DNA of 64,000 nt from UBA2966 sp965242505 (GTDB lineage: Bacteria > Pseudomonadota > Alphaproteobacteria > UBA2966): assembly GCA_965242505.1 (NCBI GenBank), contig OZ251449.1, positions 1,674,001 through 1,738,000 of the forward strand, given 5' to 3'. Each line of letters starts with the position of its first letter. The first letter of the stretch is position 1. Below are positions 1-7,746 of this stretch, one piece after another. The position numbers and the translations under genes were made by a program. The notes beneath the pieces are model-generated. The model was not told the DNA's origin and searched no databases. It was given only the letters and a program-made list of their open reading frames with translations.

Positions 1-1
1 G

Positions 2-40
2 ATCGACGATAACTGCGCCGCCTTGACGTTATGGAACTGA
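2..40 (+). CDS. possible 3' end of a gene entering from the left (partial)
   Basis: One plus-strand frame is open from the window edge to a TGA at 38-40 and reads IDDNCAALTLWN. The fragment is too short for a family assignment. It could be the natural end of an upstream gene or chance, and no other frame is open to the edge for as long. Confidence 0.25.
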   Translation: MDDNCAALTLWN

Positions 41-84
41 AGTCCGCGACATTCTATTCGACCCATGCGCCAAGGAAAATGCCC

Positions 85-301
85 TGTCCTCGTTCAATAC
101 ATATGAGACACCCCGTGGGCCGTTGGGAACGGCGCGTCAAGCCGCTTCGCGGCGCCTCCACTCCGCTCCGGCCCTTCGGGTGACCCACCGCTCCCAACGG
201 CTCCGAGGGCGACCATGGCCGTAAGCAGGCTTCCGGCCATGGCGAGGCCGGATACCGACCAACCCGATGGGCCGTGTCTCGCATGTATCTGAACCAGGAC
301 A
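85..301. repeat. Family 1 MITE-like element, copy 1 (217 bp)
   Basis: The left end reads TGTCCTCGTTCA...ATATGAGAC. The right end is its imperfect inverse (GTCTCGCATG...GAACCAGGACA), giving about 25-bp terminal inverted repeats. A second copy of the same 217-bp length lies at 39021-39237, and the two are similar throughout. The ends match the right end of the IS481-type remnant at 44631-44655, so that transposase family probably moved it. It holds no convincing gene, and short open frames across it are repeat-derived. Confidence 0.8.
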
Positions 302-315
302 TCAGTGGCGGCCTG

Positions 316-472
316 ACCCGCATTTCTCATACTGCTCGTCCGCAAGCCTCACCCGGCGGCGGGGGCGCCGCAGGGTCCGTTGGCGCTCCTCACCCCTGGC
401 GCGGCCCCCACCCCGACCCTCCCCCCGCAAGGGGGAGGGAGAACGAGGGGACGGGAGGGGGGTGGATCGGAC
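316..472 (+). repeat. Family 2 repeat, copy A (right end missing)
   Basis: The copy begins with the terminus ACCCGCATTTCTCATAC and continues with the family body: the GGCGCCGCAGGGTCCG stretch and the CCCTCCCCCnGCAAGGGGGAGGG hairpin. The second hairpin block is deleted, and similarity stops near 472, before the right terminus. The following bases to 577 show no feature. It sits 14 bp after a family 1 element, the same order as at 39 kb. Confidence 0.75.
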
Positions 473-577
473 GCGTCGCCGCCGCAGCGTTTCGAGAACG
501 GCGCGCCCGCGCGCCGGACGTCGATCCCGGGGATCGCCGGAGGCATCGTGGCGGCCCGCGGCGGCGGCGGCCCGGAG

Positions 578-1240
578 TCACCCGACGGCGACCGGCTCGA
601 CGCATCGCGGATCGTCGTTCGCGGGACGGTTGACGAAGGCGCTCACCGGCCAGGCGGTCATGGCCTCCGGCGAATACGGCCCGAGCGGAACCTCCGCGCC
701 CGCGAGCCAGGGGCCGAACGCCTCCGGGGCGAGGATCACCGGCATCCGGTGATGGATCGGCGCCACGGCCTCGTTGGCGGCAGTGGTGAGGATCGCGAAG
801 GTTTCGAGCGCCTCGGCCCCGCCGCCCGGCGCGGACCAGCGCTCCCAGAGGCCCGCGAACGCGAACGGGCCGCCGTCCTTCATCCGGATCAGCCAAGGCC
901 GCTTCGCCGCGCCCTCGCGCTTCCATTCGTAGAACCCGTCCGCCGGAACCAGACAGCGGCGGGAGGCGAACGCGGCCCGGAACGATGGCTTCGACCGCGC
1001 CGTCTCGGCGCGCGCGTTGACGAGCCTGTGGCCGATGCGCGGGTCCCTGGCCCATCCCGGCGCGAGGCCCCAACGCAGCATCGAGAACCGGCGGCGTCCG
1101 TCCCGGTCCGCGCGAACGACGGCCACGTCCTGACCCGGCGCCACGTTGTAGCGGGGCTGGAGGTTCAGGGGCGGCCCGGAGAGACCGAGGAGCCGGTCGG
1201 CCCGGTCCCAGGCGAAGGTCTGCGTGAAACGGCCGCACAT
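578..1240 (-). CDS. yedK: SRAP-family abasic-site processing protein (YedK/HMCES-like)
   Basis: SRAP proteins form a thiazolidine crosslink with abasic sites in single-stranded DNA, shielding them during replication. Family hallmarks are all present in this 220-residue protein: MCGRF at the start with catalytic Cys2 exposed after Met removal, NVAPGQ near residue 33, the NARAET motif, PADGFYEWK, and HHRMP near residue 162. Length is normal for the family. The start is fixed by the need for Cys at position 2. It is divergent from the permease at 1392, with about 150 bp between them. Confidence 0.93.
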   Translation of the reverse strand: MCGRFTQTFAWDRADRLLGLSGPPLNLQPRYNVAPGQDVAVVRADRDGRRRFSMLRWGLAPGWARDPRIGHRLVNARAETARSKPSFRAAFASRRCLVPADGFYEWKREGAAKRPWLIRMKDGGPFAFAGLWERWSAPGGGAEALETFAILTTAANEAVAPIHHRMPVILAPEAFGPWLAGAEVPLGPYSPEAMTAWPVSAFVNRPANDDPRCVEPVAVG

Positions 1241-1391
1241 GGTCGAAACGTCCTCGCCAGCAGGTTCGCCGGCAGCGTCCCGGTCCGAAACGTCCCGGCC
1301 CGAGACACTACCGAATCTTCATCCGATCCCGCCGGGTGAAGATGTGCGATAGTGCCCGCCGGTCGCTTCGCGAACCAGTACGGGTGACGGC

Positions 1392-3146
1392 ATGACGGCC
1401 GACGATTCCGACCGGCGCGCGGGCGTGCGCTACCAGCCCGACGACAGGCCTCCGACGGCGCTCTCCGTCGGCCTCGGCCTGCAGCTCGCCCTGCTCTGCG
1501 TGGCCGGCATCGTGCTGACGCCCTCGATCATCGTGCAGGCCGCCGGCGGTACGGAGACGTACCTGTCCTGGGCGGTGTTCGCCGCAGTCGCGGTCAGCGG
1601 CGCGACGACGGTGCTGCAAGCGGCGCGAATCGGCCGCATCGGCGCGGGCTACGTCCTCGCCATGGGCACGTCCGGGGCCTTCATCGCGGTCTCCGTCGCG
1701 GCCCTCGCCCAGGGCGGCCCGGCGATGCTGGCCACGCTGGTGGTCATCTCGTCGTTCTGCCAGTTCGCGCTCGCCGCGCGCCTCTCGCTGCTCCGGCGGA
1801 TCCTGACCCCCGCCGTGACCGGGACCGTGATCATGCTGATACCGGTCACGGTGCTGCCGATCATCTTCAAGGGGTTCGGGAACGCGCCCTCCGGGGCGCC
1901 GCCGTACGCCGCGCCGTTCTGCGCCCTCGCGACCACGCTCGTCATCGGCGGCATCGCGCTCAAGGCGACGGGCGCCCTGCGCCTGTGGGCGCCGGTCATC
2001 GGCGTCGCCGCCGGCTCGGCGCTGGCCGCCTTCTACGGCATCTACGACACGGAACGCGTGGCAGAGGCGTCGTGGATCGGCTTCCCGGAGAGCGGGTGGC
2101 CGGGTTTCGACCTCGACTTCGGACCGGTCTTCTGGACGCTTCTTCCGGCGTTCCTGTTCGTGACCCAGGTCGGCGCCATCGAGACGATCGGCGACGGGGT
2201 CGCCATCCAGCGCGTGTCGTGGCGCCGGCCCCGCGCGGTGGACTTCCGGTCGGTGCAGGGCGCGGTGGCCGCGGACGGCGTGGGCAACCTGCTGTCCGGC
2301 CTCGCGGGCACGGTGCCCAACACGACCTACTCGACGAGCATCTCGATGACCGCGCTCACCGGGGTCGGAGCCCGCAGCGTCGGCGTCGCGGTGGGGGCGG
2401 CGTTCGTCGTCCTGGCGTTCGTCCCCAAGGGGCTCGCCGTGGTCCTGGCGATACCGGGTCCGGTCGCGGCGGCCTACATCACCGTGCTGCTGGCCATGCT
2501 GTTCGTGGTCGGCATGAAGATCGTCGTCCAGGACGGGGTGGACTATCGCAAGAGTCTGATCGTCGGCGTCGCGTTCTGGATCGGCGTGGGGTTTCAGAAC
2601 GGCCTGATCTTTCCCGAGCACATCTCGAAGTTCGGGGGCGGAATCCTCGAGAACGGCATGACGGCCGGGGGCCTCGTGGCCATTCTCATGACCCTGTTCA
2701 TGGAAGCGACGGCGCCCCGCCGCCGCCGGATCCAGGCGACGCTGGACGTCTCGGCCCTGCCCGGGATACGGGAGTTCGTCGGCGCGTTCGCGTCCCGCAG
2801 CGGCTGGGACGACGCGATGGCGCGCCGTCTCGACGCCGCCGCGGAGGAGACGTTGCTGACCTTGCTGGAAAAGGGCGACGACGGAGAACACGGCCCCCGG
2901 CGCCTGCTGCTCACCGCGCACAAGGAGGACGGCGGCGCGGTGCTGGAGTTCATCGCCGCCGCCGGCGAGGAGAACCTCGAGGACCGGATCGCGCTGCTCG
3001 ACGAGCGGACCGGCGAGATCCGGACCGGGACGGAAACCTCGCTCCGGCTGCTGCGGCACTTCGCGTCCTCGGTCCGCCATCAGCAATACCACGGCGCGGA
3101 CATCGTGACCGTCCGGGTGGACGCGCCGACGGCGGTCCGGGACTGA
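1392..3146 (+). CDS. NCS2-type nucleobase/xanthine permease with extra C-terminal domain
   Basis: Residues 20-440 form a polytopic membrane protein of the NCS2 (xanthine/uracil permease) type. It has repeated hydrophobic segments and the family-like stretches QVGAIETIGDG and NLLSGLAGTVPNTTYS. Such proteins import purines or related bases with a cation. After the last membrane segment the protein runs on for about 140 residues, through a basic hinge (TAPRRRRIQ) into a soluble domain. Segments such as ARRLDAAAEETLLTLLEK look like the start of a GHKL/anti-sigma-type ATPase fold. At 584 residues it is clearly longer than a plain NCS2 permease (around 450). Substrate and tail function are inferred. 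Confidence 0.8.
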   Translation: MTADDSDRRAGVRYQPDDRPPTALSVGLGLQLALLCVAGIVLTPSIIVQAAGGTETYLSWAVFAAVAVSGATTVLQAARIGRIGAGYVLAMGTSGAFIAVSVAALAQGGPAMLATLVVISSFCQFALAARLSLLRRILTPAVTGTVIMLIPVTVLPIIFKGFGNAPSGAPPYAAPFCALATTLVIGGIALKATGALRLWAPVIGVAAGSALAAFYGIYDTERVAEASWIGFPESGWPGFDLDFGPVFWTLLPAFLFVTQVGAIETIGDGVAIQRVSWRRPRAVDFRSVQGAVAADGVGNLLSGLAGTVPNTTYSTSISMTALTGVGARSVGVAVGAAFVVLAFVPKGLAVVLAIPGPVAAAYITVLLAMLFVVGMKIVVQDGVDYRKSLIVGVAFWIGVGFQNGLIFPEHISKFGGGILENGMTAGGLVAILMTLFMEATAPRRRRIQATLDVSALPGIREFVGAFASRSGWDDAMARRLDAAAEETLLTLLEKGDDGEHGPRRLLLTAHKEDGGAVLEFIAAAGEENLEDRIALLDERTGEIRTGTETSLRLLRHFASSVRHQQYHGADIVTVRVDAPTAVRD

Positions 3147-3261
3147 CGGACGCGCGCGGGAAGGAGCGAGACGCCGCCGCCGGTCTTCCGGCTTCATGGG
3201 CGCGACGAGATGCTTCCCGCTCGCGAGATGACGCGATTCTCCGTGTATGCGCGCGTCGCGG

Positions 3262-4845
3262 TCAGCGCGACTCGATCGGAGATCGCAGGTCGCCTTCGAT
3301 TTGCCGTTCGTCGCTCTCGTCGATGTATCCCAGATTTTTAAGATGACTCAGCAAGGAGGAACGGCTCACGCGCAGTCTGTCCGCCATCTCCGATACGCCT
3401 GCCCGAGTCTCGAGAGGCGCGGTCAGCTTCATCACGGCGCGTCGCACGAGGGAAGCAGGCATCAGCAGCATCGCCGCGAACGCGTTGGCGCGTCGTTCGA
3501 TATCGGGAGGCGCCCACGGCCCGCTGGCGATCGCGAGGCGTCTGCCCGCCTCGCGATCGAACAGGAGATGACACACCTCGTGCGCCAGCGTGAATCGACG
3601 ACCCCAAGGGTACGAATTCGCGGCATGGTTCGTGTTGACGACGATGCCGGGCCGATGTCGCGGCCCCGCGATGGAGACGCCACGAACCTTCCTGTCCGAC
3701 AGTTCCAGATCCTCGACTTCCACCCCCAGCGTCTCGACCAGCTTTTCGATATCGACGGATTCATCCTCCAGAAATCGATGGCCGAGGCGCTCGTGAAGCG
3801 CCTCGGCCAGCTCGTATCCCCGGGACCACGGGGGAGACGCCGCGTGGACTCTTCGATGGGAGGGACAGACCGTTCGGACCTGCTCCGGACCGCCGCCGCC
3901 TTCGGTCGCGTAGAGACCGACCATCGTCCGGGCAAGGCGCGACGCGTCGCGTTTTCCGACGTTCGGGGCGAGAGAACCGAACATGAGCGCGGCTTGACAG
4001 GATCCGGCGATGACGAGAGGCGATTCCGTAACCTCCATCACGGCGCGGCTTGGAGCCTTGGCCATCCCGGAAAAAGACTCCACGGCCCGGCGCCATCCAG
4101 TTCGGACGGCGCGCTCGTTCGATCCCAGACCGGCGAGCCACGCGAGACGCAGCTCGTGACGCCGGGCCGAATCCTTCAGGGTCTGGAGCTTTTCACGCAA
4201 CGCCCTGATCCGACGCGACCGGTTCGCCAGCGTCAGAAGGTATTCGCTCGCGTTCGACAGCACGTCGTGCAGGGGTTCAGCGACCGCTCCCGGCGGCAGT
4301 CTGCCGAAACCGTGCGACGCCTCCGCGACGTCGAAGCGAGGCGACGTTTCCCTGCCGGAGACAGGGCCCCAGGATACCTCGATCGAATCTCGAAAACGCC
4401 TGAACACGACATCGGGAAACAATCCGCCTTCGCGCGCGGCCCGGAGCGCGTGCCGAGCCCACCATGACTGCCATTCGCGTTCCCATGCGGACACGCGCCT
4501 TTCGTCTTCCTCGATCGCCGGCGGCGGGAAACGGGTGGCGCGCAAGGATTCCCACCCGGAAATACCGGCGTTCCTCGCCGGCGGGCGCTCCTCGTGGAGA
4601 AGAGGATCCCAGTGACGGGCGAACCATTCGAGAAGCGGCAGAAGGTACCAATGGACCGAATCCATACGCTCGCCCTGGTCCAGGTGGGCGCACAGGTTCC
4701 TCCCTTCGACCCATATCTGGAAGCTCCCCCAGGATAGAGAAACTTCGGGATCGATGGCCCGTCCTTCGTCGGGATCGGGGATGAACGCCACCTTCAGCGC
4801 GAACACGTCAGTGTCGCCCGCGAGTCGTTCCCATCTGGTGGTCAT
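3262..4845 (-). CDS. ImmA/IrrE-type zinc metallopeptidase with long N-terminal extension
   Basis: Near residue 420 is TLAHEVCHLLFD, the HExxH zinc site of ImmA/IrrE (COG2856) peptidases, followed by ERRANAFAAMLLMP, the family's third-ligand region. Ahead of it is the usual short all-alpha segment, and the end (VSRSSLLSHLKNLGYI) is the HTH-like tail. The first 330 or so residues match no family I recognise. Relatives cleave repressors or antitoxins to switch on mobile elements or stress genes. The 103-residue gene at 4853 ends 7 bp upstream, so the two are almost certainly co-transcribed. Target unknown. Confidence 0.85.
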   Translation of the reverse strand: MTTRWERLAGDTDVFALKVAFIPDPDEGRAIDPEVSLSWGSFQIWVEGRNLCAHLDQGERMDSVHWYLLPLLEWFARHWDPLLHEERPPARNAGISGWESLRATRFPPPAIEEDERRVSAWEREWQSWWARHALRAAREGGLFPDVVFRRFRDSIEVSWGPVSGRETSPRFDVAEASHGFGRLPPGAVAEPLHDVLSNASEYLLTLANRSRRIRALREKLQTLKDSARRHELRLAWLAGLGSNERAVRTGWRRAVESFSGMAKAPSRAVMEVTESPLVIAGSCQAALMFGSLAPNVGKRDASRLARTMVGLYATEGGGGPEQVRTVCPSHRRVHAASPPWSRGYELAEALHERLGHRFLEDESVDIEKLVETLGVEVEDLELSDRKVRGVSIAGPRHRPGIVVNTNHAANSYPWGRRFTLAHEVCHLLFDREAGRRLAIASGPWAPPDIERRANAFAAMLLMPASLVRRAVMKLTAPLETRAGVSEMADRLRVSRSSLLSHLKNLGYIDESDERQIEGDLRSPIESR

Positions 4846-4852
4846 CTTCCGA

Positions 4853-5164
4853 TTACTCGTCCCAATGATCTCGAACGTCTTTTCCCTTCATGCATCCGGC
4901 CTTGCGCCATTTCCGTCGGAGGCTTTCGGGAACTTCGGCCCAGCCAACCGGGTAGCCATGCCAAACATCCGTACGATGCTCTTGCGCGCAATACGCTCTG
5001 CCGTCGTCCACTGCGTAGCGCTTGCCGCCAACCAATTCGCTGCCCGAAAGCAATTGTCGCGCCGTCGCTTGATCGACGTTCTTCGGACACAGAGCGCCCT
5101 TACGCCCCCGTTGCCAAGGCTCCTTGTGCTTCGGATTACTCTCGTAACGCACGCAAATTTCCAA
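4853..5164 (-). CDS. small conserved-looking protein paired with the ImmA/IrrE-type gene
   Basis: The protein has about 103 residues if translation starts at TTG 5164, which has a GAGG stretch upstream. The open frame extends to 5299, but the extra N-terminal part looks non-coding. The body is compact and charged, with three Cys, the motifs KEPWQRGRKGALCPK and WHGYPVGW, and a basic end. I know no named function. Placement 7 bp before the metallopeptidase suggests a regulator, toxin or substrate of that enzyme; this is inference from gene order only. Confidence 0.6.
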   Translation of the reverse strand: MEICVRYESNPKHKEPWQRGRKGALCPKNVDQATARQLLSGSELVGGKRYAVDDGRAYCAQEHRTDVWHGYPVGWAEVPESLRRKWRKAGCMKGKDVRDHWDE

Positions 5165-5314
5165 TTCACGCCTCGACGCCGACGGACTCTCCGTCGGCGC
5201 GGTCTGGCGGTTGCGCGCCGGAGACGGGCCGCGGGTATCGAGTATAGCGAATCGAGAATCGGCCGCAATCCGCCTCTCCCCACGCGGGAGAGAGAACATT
5301 CGGTTACCGCGCCG

Positions 5315-7657
5315 TCACGGCCGGGGCCGGCTTCCCGCCTCGCGGAGGGCGCGCCAGACCCTCTGCGGCGTGGCGGGCCCGTCGAGGCTCGTCACGCCGC
5401 GCGGCGCCAGCGCATGGAGGACGGCGTTGATCACCGCCGGGAAGGCGGCGATGGCGCCGGCCTCGCCCAGCCCCTTCACGCCCAAGGGGTTGGTCGCGCA
5501 GGGAATGCCCTGGAACGCGAGCTCGAAGGACGGCAGGTCGTCGGCCCGCGGCAGCGCGTAGTCCATGAACGACCCGGTCAGCGGCTGGCCGGTGTCGGGA
5601 TCGTAGACCGCCCGCTCCAGCAGGGCCTGCCCGACGCCCTGGGCGACCGCGCCGTGGACCTGCCCCGCCGCGATCACGGGGTTGACGATCACGCCGAAGT
5701 CGTCGACGGCCACGTAGCGCAACAACGTCACGGCACCGGTGTCGGGATCGACCTCGACCTCGGCGGCGTGGCAGCCGTTGGGAAAGGTCCCGTGCTCGCG
5801 CGCGAACAGGTGATAGGCGTCGAGGCCCGGCTTCACGCCCTCGGGCAGGTTGGCCGGATCCCGGGCCAGCCGGGCGGCCTCGAACAGATCGACGCCGCGG
5901 TCCGTCCCCGTCACGAGGAACCGCCCGTCGACGAACTCGACGTCCGCCTCCGCCGCCTCGAGAACCCGCGCGGCGACCGCCCGCCCCTTGGCGACGACCT
6001 TCCGGGCCGCCAGGCGCATCGCCGTCCCCGCCATGAACGTGGCGCGGGAACTGCCGTGCCCGCCGCCCGTCGGCAAGAGGTCGGTGTCGCCCGCGAGGTA
6101 GCGGATGCGCGCGTTGGGCACCCCCAGCATCCCGGAAACGAGCTGCCGGAAGGTGGTCTCGTGCCCCTGGCCGATGGCCGTGGTTCCGACGATCAGCGAT
6201 ACCCGGTCGTCGTCGTCGAAACGGAGCGCCACGTTCTCCTCCGGCGGCCCCAGGGTGATCTTGACGTGGTGGGCGATCCCGCGGCCGCGCAGGACTCCGC
6301 GCGCCTCCGACCGCCGCCGCCGCGCCTCGAACCCGGCGAGATCGAGCGCGGCGACCGCGGTCTCCTGGTTGGCGGGAAAATCGCCGCTGTCGATGGTCGC
6401 GCCGCGGGCGTTGGTGAACGGCATGGCGGCCCTCGGCACGAGGTTGCGGCGGCGCAGTTCGGCGGAATCCAGACCCGTTTCCCGGGCGGCCCGGTCGATC
6501 AGACGCTCCATGAGGTAGACCGCCTCGGCGAACCCGGGGCCGCGGGTGACGCCAAGCGGCGCCGTGTTCGTGTGCGCGGCCTTCAGGTCGACGCGGAAGG
6601 CGGGCAACGCGTAGACGGAGCCCATGAGGGCCATGTATTGCAGGCCGCCGATCGCCCCCGCGGCGCCCGTCAGATAGGCGCCGAGGTTGGCCGCCGTGGA
6701 CACGCGCAAGGCGAGGAACCGGCCTTCGGCGTCGAGCGCGAGCTCGGCGCGGCTGGCGTGGTCGCGGGCCTGATCGTCGGCGGCGAACGCGTCGGAGCGG
6801 GTGGCGGTCCACTTCACGGACCGGCCCGTCTCGCGAGCCGCCCAGAGGGTCAGCGCGTATTCCGGATAGGGGAAGTTCCTAGCCCCGAACCCGCCGCCGA
6901 CGTCCGGCGCCACGAGGCGGACGCGATCGGGTTCCACTCCCAGCGTCGCCGCGACGCTGTCGCGGTTCGCGTACAGTCCCTGACAGGCCGCATGCAGCGT
7001 GTAGCGCCCCGACGCCGCGTCGAACGCGCCGACGGCGCCGCGCGGCTCCATGGGGCTCGCGACGACGCGGTGGTTGACCACGGCGAGTCGCGCCACGCGC
7101 GCCGCGGCCGCGAACGCCGCGTCGACCGCCGCCCGGTCACCGACGGACTCCTCGACGCACAGGTTGCCGCCGGAGCCTTCGGCGAGCGGCACCGCATCGG
7201 CGGCGAGCGCGGCCTCGGGAGTCGTCGCCGCGGGCAGGCTCTCGTAGTCGACGGCGACGCGCTCGGCGGCGTCGAGCGCCCGTTCGCGCGTCTCGGCGAC
7301 CACCATCGCGACCGGCTCGCCGACGTGGCGCGCGCGGTCCACGGCGAGGGGGAAGCGCGGCGGGTGCGCGAACGGCGCGCCGGTCAGGGGGCTCCGCGAC
7401 TGGTAGGGCGCGATCGGCCCGATGCCGGCGGCCGCCTGGTCCCGGCCGGCGAGAACGGCGAGAACGCCGGGCGCGGCGCGGGCGTCTTCCGTCTCGACCC
7501 CGAGGATACGGGCGTGCGCGTGGGGCGAGCGGAGGACGACGGCATGCGCCATCCCGTCCATCGTCATATCGTCGATGTAGGCGCCGGCGCCGGTCAGGAA
7601 CCGTTCGTCCTCGATTCGCTTCGGCGCCTCGCCGATGCCGGCGCGGTTCTCGTCCAT
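5315..7657 (-). CDS. molybdenum-containing hydroxylase large subunit (xanthine dehydrogenase/CoxL superfamily)
   Basis: The 780-residue protein has the aldehyde oxidase/xanthine dehydrogenase large-subunit layout. An N-terminal a/b hammerhead region (RFLTGAGAYIDD) precedes the molybdopterin-binding domains with GGGFGARN, and GVKGLGEAGAIAAFPA near the end holds the catalytic Glu. The active-site loop reads GVTRGPGFAEA, so it is neither the form I CO dehydrogenase loop (AYRCSFR) nor the usual AYRGAGR type. The oxidised substrate is unknown. The FAD and 2Fe-2S subunits that normally accompany it are not adjacent. The start at Met 7657 was chosen because upstream residues are low-complexity and the family begins just before the hammerhead. 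Confidence 0.88.
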   Translation of the reverse strand: MDENRAGIGEAPKRIEDERFLTGAGAYIDDMTMDGMAHAVVLRSPHAHARILGVETEDARAAPGVLAVLAGRDQAAAGIGPIAPYQSRSPLTGAPFAHPPRFPLAVDRARHVGEPVAMVVAETRERALDAAERVAVDYESLPAATTPEAALAADAVPLAEGSGGNLCVEESVGDRAAVDAAFAAAARVARLAVVNHRVVASPMEPRGAVGAFDAASGRYTLHAACQGLYANRDSVAATLGVEPDRVRLVAPDVGGGFGARNFPYPEYALTLWAARETGRSVKWTATRSDAFAADDQARDHASRAELALDAEGRFLALRVSTAANLGAYLTGAAGAIGGLQYMALMGSVYALPAFRVDLKAAHTNTAPLGVTRGPGFAEAVYLMERLIDRAARETGLDSAELRRRNLVPRAAMPFTNARGATIDSGDFPANQETAVAALDLAGFEARRRRSEARGVLRGRGIAHHVKITLGPPEENVALRFDDDDRVSLIVGTTAIGQGHETTFRQLVSGMLGVPNARIRYLAGDTDLLPTGGGHGSSRATFMAGTAMRLAARKVVAKGRAVAARVLEAAEADVEFVDGRFLVTGTDRGVDLFEAARLARDPANLPEGVKPGLDAYHLFAREHGTFPNGCHAAEVEVDPDTGAVTLLRYVAVDDFGVIVNPVIAAGQVHGAVAQGVGQALLERAVYDPDTGQPLTGSFMDYALPRADDLPSFELAFQGIPCATNPLGVKGLGEAGAIAAFPAVINAVLHALAPRGVTSLDGPATPQRVWRALREAGSRPRP

Positions 7658-7746
7658 TCTTGTCCCGCCCCTCCTTCCCGACGATACTCGCGCAGACGCC
7701 CGGCGTCTTCCACGCGGAACCGGGCGCGCGGACGAGGTTTCCACGA

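Noticed and set aside
54..345. Several open frames across 54-345 and again at 39020-39270
   Set aside because: They fall inside the family 1 element, exist on both strands and recur with the repeat; they are not genes.
1308..3197. 629-codon minus-strand frame opposite the NCS2 permease
   Set aside because: Arg/Asp/His-rich shadow of a GC-rich gene; the permease frame has clear membrane segments and motifs.
5315..7657. Annotation as aerobic CO dehydrogenase large subunit
   Set aside because: The active-site loop lacks the Cys-containing AYRCSFR sequence and the other cox genes are absent.
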